Positions 60,501-64,000 of a DNA stretch of 64,000 bases are shown here, one piece after another; position 1 is the stretch's first letter, and each line of letters starts with the position of its first letter. The translations under genes and the position numbers were made by a program. The stretch comes from Timema cristinae. Its lineage: Eukaryota > Arthropoda > Insecta > Phasmatodea > Timematidae. The DNA is taken from contig JBCFYV010000012.1 of NCBI GenBank assembly GCA_039000515.1, forward strand, positions 84,377,784 to 84,441,783, in the 5' to 3' direction. The notes under the pieces are model-generated. The model was given only the letters and a program-made list of their open reading frames with translations, made no database searches and was not told where the DNA came from.

Positions 60501-60683
60501 TTATTACAGAAGGTTTTTGATCAACGCACTTTTTCCATATATATAATTAATAGAAAATAAATCTTTTTTAAAATATTGAATCTGAATTTCTTTCAATCTC
60601 TTAATTTAAATATATTTAAGGATACAAAAGATTGATCCTTGTTATGTAAATGTTGTTAATTCATTTTGATATTTCTTTTTCAG

Positions 60684-62409
60684 AAAATAAAAGCTGAAAA
60701 ATTGCCTATGCACCTGAAGGATAGAACAAATGAGGATGCTAGCACTTTGATGGGTAATTCCATGGTTCACTTGAACCTCGAATCTACTCATTTGGACAGC
60801 AGCAGCTCCATTGATAAATCATTAATGATTGCGGCAAGTAAAGCCAAAAAGAAAAAGCTTTTGCAGATAAGCAAGTCTCCAAGCTCATTGGGCAGTGATA
60901 TGAAAAGAAGGCGCAAAACAGTATCTCCCAAACCTAACTCTAAAGATAAAGTTATTCCAGAGGGTGAGACTGCAGTAAATGTTATTTTGGAAAAGGAAAG
61001 GATGATTTCTATTTTAGAGAGAAAAAATTATAACTCTGAAGATTTTAACTGTGACAGTGATAAACCCTTACATGTTGCTAAACATTGTATGAAGAGAAAA
61101 TGTAAGACTGATTATGGCAGTAATAAGAGTGCTAAGAATGAAGACACTATTAAGGTATCTGATGAAGACATGAAGCAAATTATGCGTAAGTGTGAAGTAG
61201 TATGTGTACAACTTAAGGAACCTAAAATATTTGCTTCAGAACAAACACAAATTATTTCACCATTAAAATCCAAAATATTTGAATGTTCAAAACCCATCGT
61301 TGATGATACATCTGTAGATCATAACAATGATTCATCTGATTGTGCCTCAAATGATAATAACACTCTTTCTTTGTCAGACATGTCTGCTGTGATTTTATTA
61401 AGTTCCTCTAGAAATAGCACCAATTCTAATGAGACAGTCTCTGAAAAAAATAGCCCGGAATTAAATAATTTTGTTAATGGTGAAACGTCAAAAATAGACA
61501 ATGATATTAATAATCTATCAAATATTAAAACTCTATTTGACAGTGTTACTACTAAAACAACTGTACAAGCTATGTCTAGAGTCACTGGTGAAAACTGTGA
61601 AAGCTTGTTACTAGGTGCCTCCAACCCTGGGCTACTCGTTCCTAGTAAAGAAGCTTGCCCTGACAGCTCTGCACATAAAGTTCTTGAAAATAGTGACAAA
61701 ACCTTTATAAATGGAAGTTTTTCCATACCAAAAGAAACAAGTATAGATTCTGGTAAAAAATCACCTAATGTTATGTTGAGAGGTGGGGTGACTTCTGAGC
61801 TTTCAAGTGAAGTCAAGACTGCGCTTACAGCTAGTTCAAGTGTAGATAAAGAAGATATAACCGTTCATTTAAAAACAACCAATAATATTAAAACATCTGA
61901 GAATTCAGATTCTGGCTGTAGAACAGCAGCAAATGATGGTGACTCCAACAGTATGGAACTCATTGAAATTAAGAAAGAGCTTATTGATGAGTGTGAAATG
62001 GATGGTGATATTCTTAGTCCACCCTCCAAGGATACAGCTCTAATGGTTTACTCTCCAATGCTTGAGCCCAAGATCTCCCTTACCGTGTTGAATGAACAAG
62101 TGCACACAGATAGCCCTACTACTAGCTCTTTGATGACCGAAAGGCTTTTGTCCATGGATCCCATCTCAAAAGAAATAAGCTTCGCACTGTCACCAGAGGT
62201 GAATCTTTTCCTCCAACCTTCCACCAAAATATCTAAACACAACAATGAAGTGTCAAGCGACAGCTTGGGTCAACAACACTTGCAGATCGGTTCTCCACCA
62301 GCTAGCCCACAACTGGCCATAAAGAAATTGTCAGATAAAAAGATGAACCAACCAGGCAGTTCAGGAGCGGAAACTGCTAATGACACTCGTGTGCAACTCC
62401 CGCCAAATG
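60684..62409 (+). CDS. ZMYND8: Large disordered-region exon of the ZMYND8-like gene (first part)
   Basis: The acceptor TTCTTTTTCAG|AAA continues phase 0 from 54029. The frame is open to a TGA at 62478. The product KIKAEKLPMHLKDRTNEDAS runs into a long Ser/Asn/Lys/Asp-rich, probably unstructured region. A bipartite-type nuclear signal is likely (AKKKKLLQ ... MKRRRK, about residues 56-85 of the exon). IEIKKELIDE contains a sumoylation-type motif. Pro-Ser clusters (SPPASPQL, ILSPPSKD) lie near the end. Human ZMYND8 has an equally long, poorly conserved middle region. The frame used here differs from the one that carries the MYND finger downstream, so a short intron or a one-base shift must lie between about 62391 and 62552. 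A GTAAGA donor-like site begins at 62410. Confidence 0.85.
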
Positions 62410-62470
62410 GTAAGACTCCCAACCCTTGCCAAACCATGCCAATGATCCAAAACTCTTTCCATCACTTAAG

Positions 62471-63010
62471 ATTCCTCTGAACATTCCTTCCTTGTTGCCC
62501 AATCTCCTAATGAACTACTACCCTGCTATTGCAAACCCAAAGACTCCTGAAGATGTCAAGGCTGGGACCATGCTCAACTCACTCTCTTATGAAGTCAGCA
62601 GTATACTTATTGGTCTTGAAGCCTTTCAAAACAAGACTAGGTTACCCAATGGTATACCCAAAAAATCAAAGCTACATGAATATAAAGACAGCATCCTTGA
62701 GTTGTTGCTGAGATTAGTGCTTTATGACAATGAACGGAATATGAATTTACAGACTAGTGAAACCGTTCTTTACAACTACTTTTACTATACAAATCTTAAC
62801 CCTTTGACAGATCAGTATTGCCATACAGATCGTGACAAAACTAAATGTTCAAGTCTGTGCAAGATTATTGATGAAGATATTAAGTCATTGTCAAAGGAAT
62901 GTCAGAGGCAAGTTGAAGATGCCAAAAAGAAATTATGGTGTTCCTTCTGCAGCAAGGAGGCCTTCCTGCACTGTTGCCTCAAGGCTGCCTACTGTAGCCA
63001 ACATTGTCAG
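62471..63010 (+). CDS. ZMYND8: MYND-proximal coding part of the ZMYND8-like gene
   Basis: In a different frame from the preceding part, it reads IPLNIPSLLPNLLMNYYPAI and ends QRQVEDAKKKLWCSFC then SKEAFLHCCLKAAYCSQHCQ at the donor CAG|GTAAAA (63011), phase 0. CxxC...CC...YCxxxCQ is the first part of a MYND zinc finger; the final His and Cys ligands must be on the next exon, outside the window. In ZMYND8 the MYND finger binds corepressor proline-rich motifs and lies near the C-terminus. The exact left limit is uncertain: this frame is open from 62414, and 62471 and 62553 are possible acceptor-defined starts. Confidence 0.85.
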
Positions 63011-64000
63011 GTAAAAGATCATTAGTAACAGCCTAGAGCTAAGTCAAAGAAAGTTTATAAATACTTAACATTAACAGGCTTGACACCTTGACTAATCGAT
63101 CTGTTTATTGAACTTAGGGTTCCATGCTATATTTCATTCACGATAGGTTTTTACCTGGATGACAGTTCGAAAGTCATATGTTTAGGTTTTGGGTTGCCAA
63201 CACTTGTAAAAGATCACAGTTTTGTTATAAATGTAAAGATCTTTAATTACCTGTTATATATTACATTTAAAATAATGTAAACTTAAGTTTTCTCATACTA
63301 TTTAATTTTTTTAAATAATTTCTTTTTATCCAACTCGAAACAATATTTTAACATAATTAAAAGTACTTATTTTTCGTTTTGGAATGTTACTGATTTTGTT
63401 TAATATAGTGCACACATCAATATCTTTTAATACAGGCATCGTATTGACTTGGAAAAGAGAAAATTGTTATTTTTTACATACAATAAATGATTTTATGATT
63501 ATTTTATCGTATTTTGAAATATTTAACTGAATAAAATATTTTCATCAACTGTGTGTCTGCATCATTGTAAAAAACTTGTTTACCGTTATGTTCAATCATA
63601 TGGTTTAGATTCGTCGGTGGCCATTTTAAAGCAATGTTCGTTAGAAGTTTTTGTGAAAGTGGTGTTAATATTTTTTTTAAAGGGGAATAAAACTATAAAT
63701 AAACTTTGTGTCTGACCTCAAATAAATATATAAATAATATTGACCTAAATTACTGTGGTTAACTATCACATTAATATATTACCATCTGTTTTCATTACAG
63801 TCATTCAAAGGGATAGATGTCAGCTGTTGGCGTAGTGATATATAAGGGATTACTGATATATTAGGGATTACTTCTAGTAACATTTCGAGCTGTCATCCAG
63901 GTAAACTTAGCTCGTGAATAACTTATATATTCCCAGAAGATTGAAAAATGTTTCATTGATTAAATCGGAGCTTCCCCTTTTACACTGATTGGGGGGGGAC
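63011..64000 (+). other. Intron after the first MYND exon (continues out of window)
   Basis: Begins GTAAAAGATC in phase 0. AT-rich, with the dispersed repeat copy at 63577-63845. No further exon is seen before the window ends. Confidence 0.8.
63577..63845. repeat. Direct partner of the 46600-46872 repeat
   Basis: Same orientation and order of phrases (ATGTTCAATCA, GTGTCTGACCTCAAATAAAT, TTACTGTGGTTAACTATCAC, GATGTCAGCTGTTGG). No termini are identified. Confidence 0.85.

Larger units (their letters stand above)
54030..60683 (+). other. Intron before the large C-terminal exon
   Basis: 6.65 kb, phase 0, GTGAGT to TTCTTTTTCAG. Listed within it: a GC-rich repeat-like block (54110-54660), a repeat with 57-bp tandem units (55155-55740), SINEs (56220-56537, 58922-59160), a 128-bp duplication (57074-57310), three more 57-bp units (58551-58722) and a fold-back MITE (60320-60500). 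No host gene is seen. The 126-codon frame at 55381-55761 lies in repeat DNA. Confidence 0.8.

Noticed and set aside
61319..61816. 165-codon open frame on the - strand
   Set aside because: Shadow of the Ser-rich large exon, whose + frame is 604 codons long and continues the spliced gene.

Overview
This window is AT-rich animal nuclear DNA. It has long introns, spliced exons with GT-AG borders, tRNA-derived SINEs, non-LTR retrotransposon and mariner/pogo/hAT remnants, and no prokaryote-like operons. The encoded protein and the transposon spectrum suggest an arthropod, most likely an insect. That taxonomic call is inference.

One host gene can be supported: a + strand orthologue of ZMYND8 (PRKCBP1), a nuclear chromatin reader with PHD, bromodomain, PWWP and MYND domains. 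I assembled its exons by reading frame, splice consensus and junction phase. They are: a possible first exon with ATG at 820 (donor at 831); a possible alternative first or early exon, 8186-8967, encoding a 221-residue basic N-terminus; 13014-13284 (acidic N-terminal segment); 39684-39865 (PHD); 42618-42702 (first bromodomain helix); 49099-49279 (bromodomain core); 51135-51268 (end of bromodomain plus linking zinc finger); 52704-52919 (PWWP); 53874-54029 (helix after PWWP); and a large terminal region, 60684 to 63010, holding a long disordered Ser/Lys/Asn-rich segment and the start of the MYND finger. The last MYND ligands lie on exons beyond the window. Every junction agrees in phase except one place around 62391-62552, where the reading frame changes inside the large exon.

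The other 55-60 kb is intronic and full of mobile DNA: two tRNA-derived SINE families that share a 3' tail, some with clear target-site duplications; a pogo-like element with a SINE nested in it; a dead mariner; hAT-like coding halves; two degraded LINEs with altered catalytic motifs; fold-back MITEs; and a two-copy unidentified element, one copy of which is split by an 818-bp insertion. Tandem arrays have periods of about 295, 98, 37, 128 and 57 bp.

By family knowledge the PHD-bromodomain-PWWP cassette binds histone H3 tails and DNA as one unit, and the MYND finger recruits corepressors. The exons here keep the main zinc ligands, the bromodomain YN motif and the FPFWPAK PWWP motif, so the gene looks functional. 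The only doubt is the frame change in the long exon. No new defence-like or operon-like system is visible. The most interesting points are the alternative N-termini, the frame break, and the nested transposon structures.
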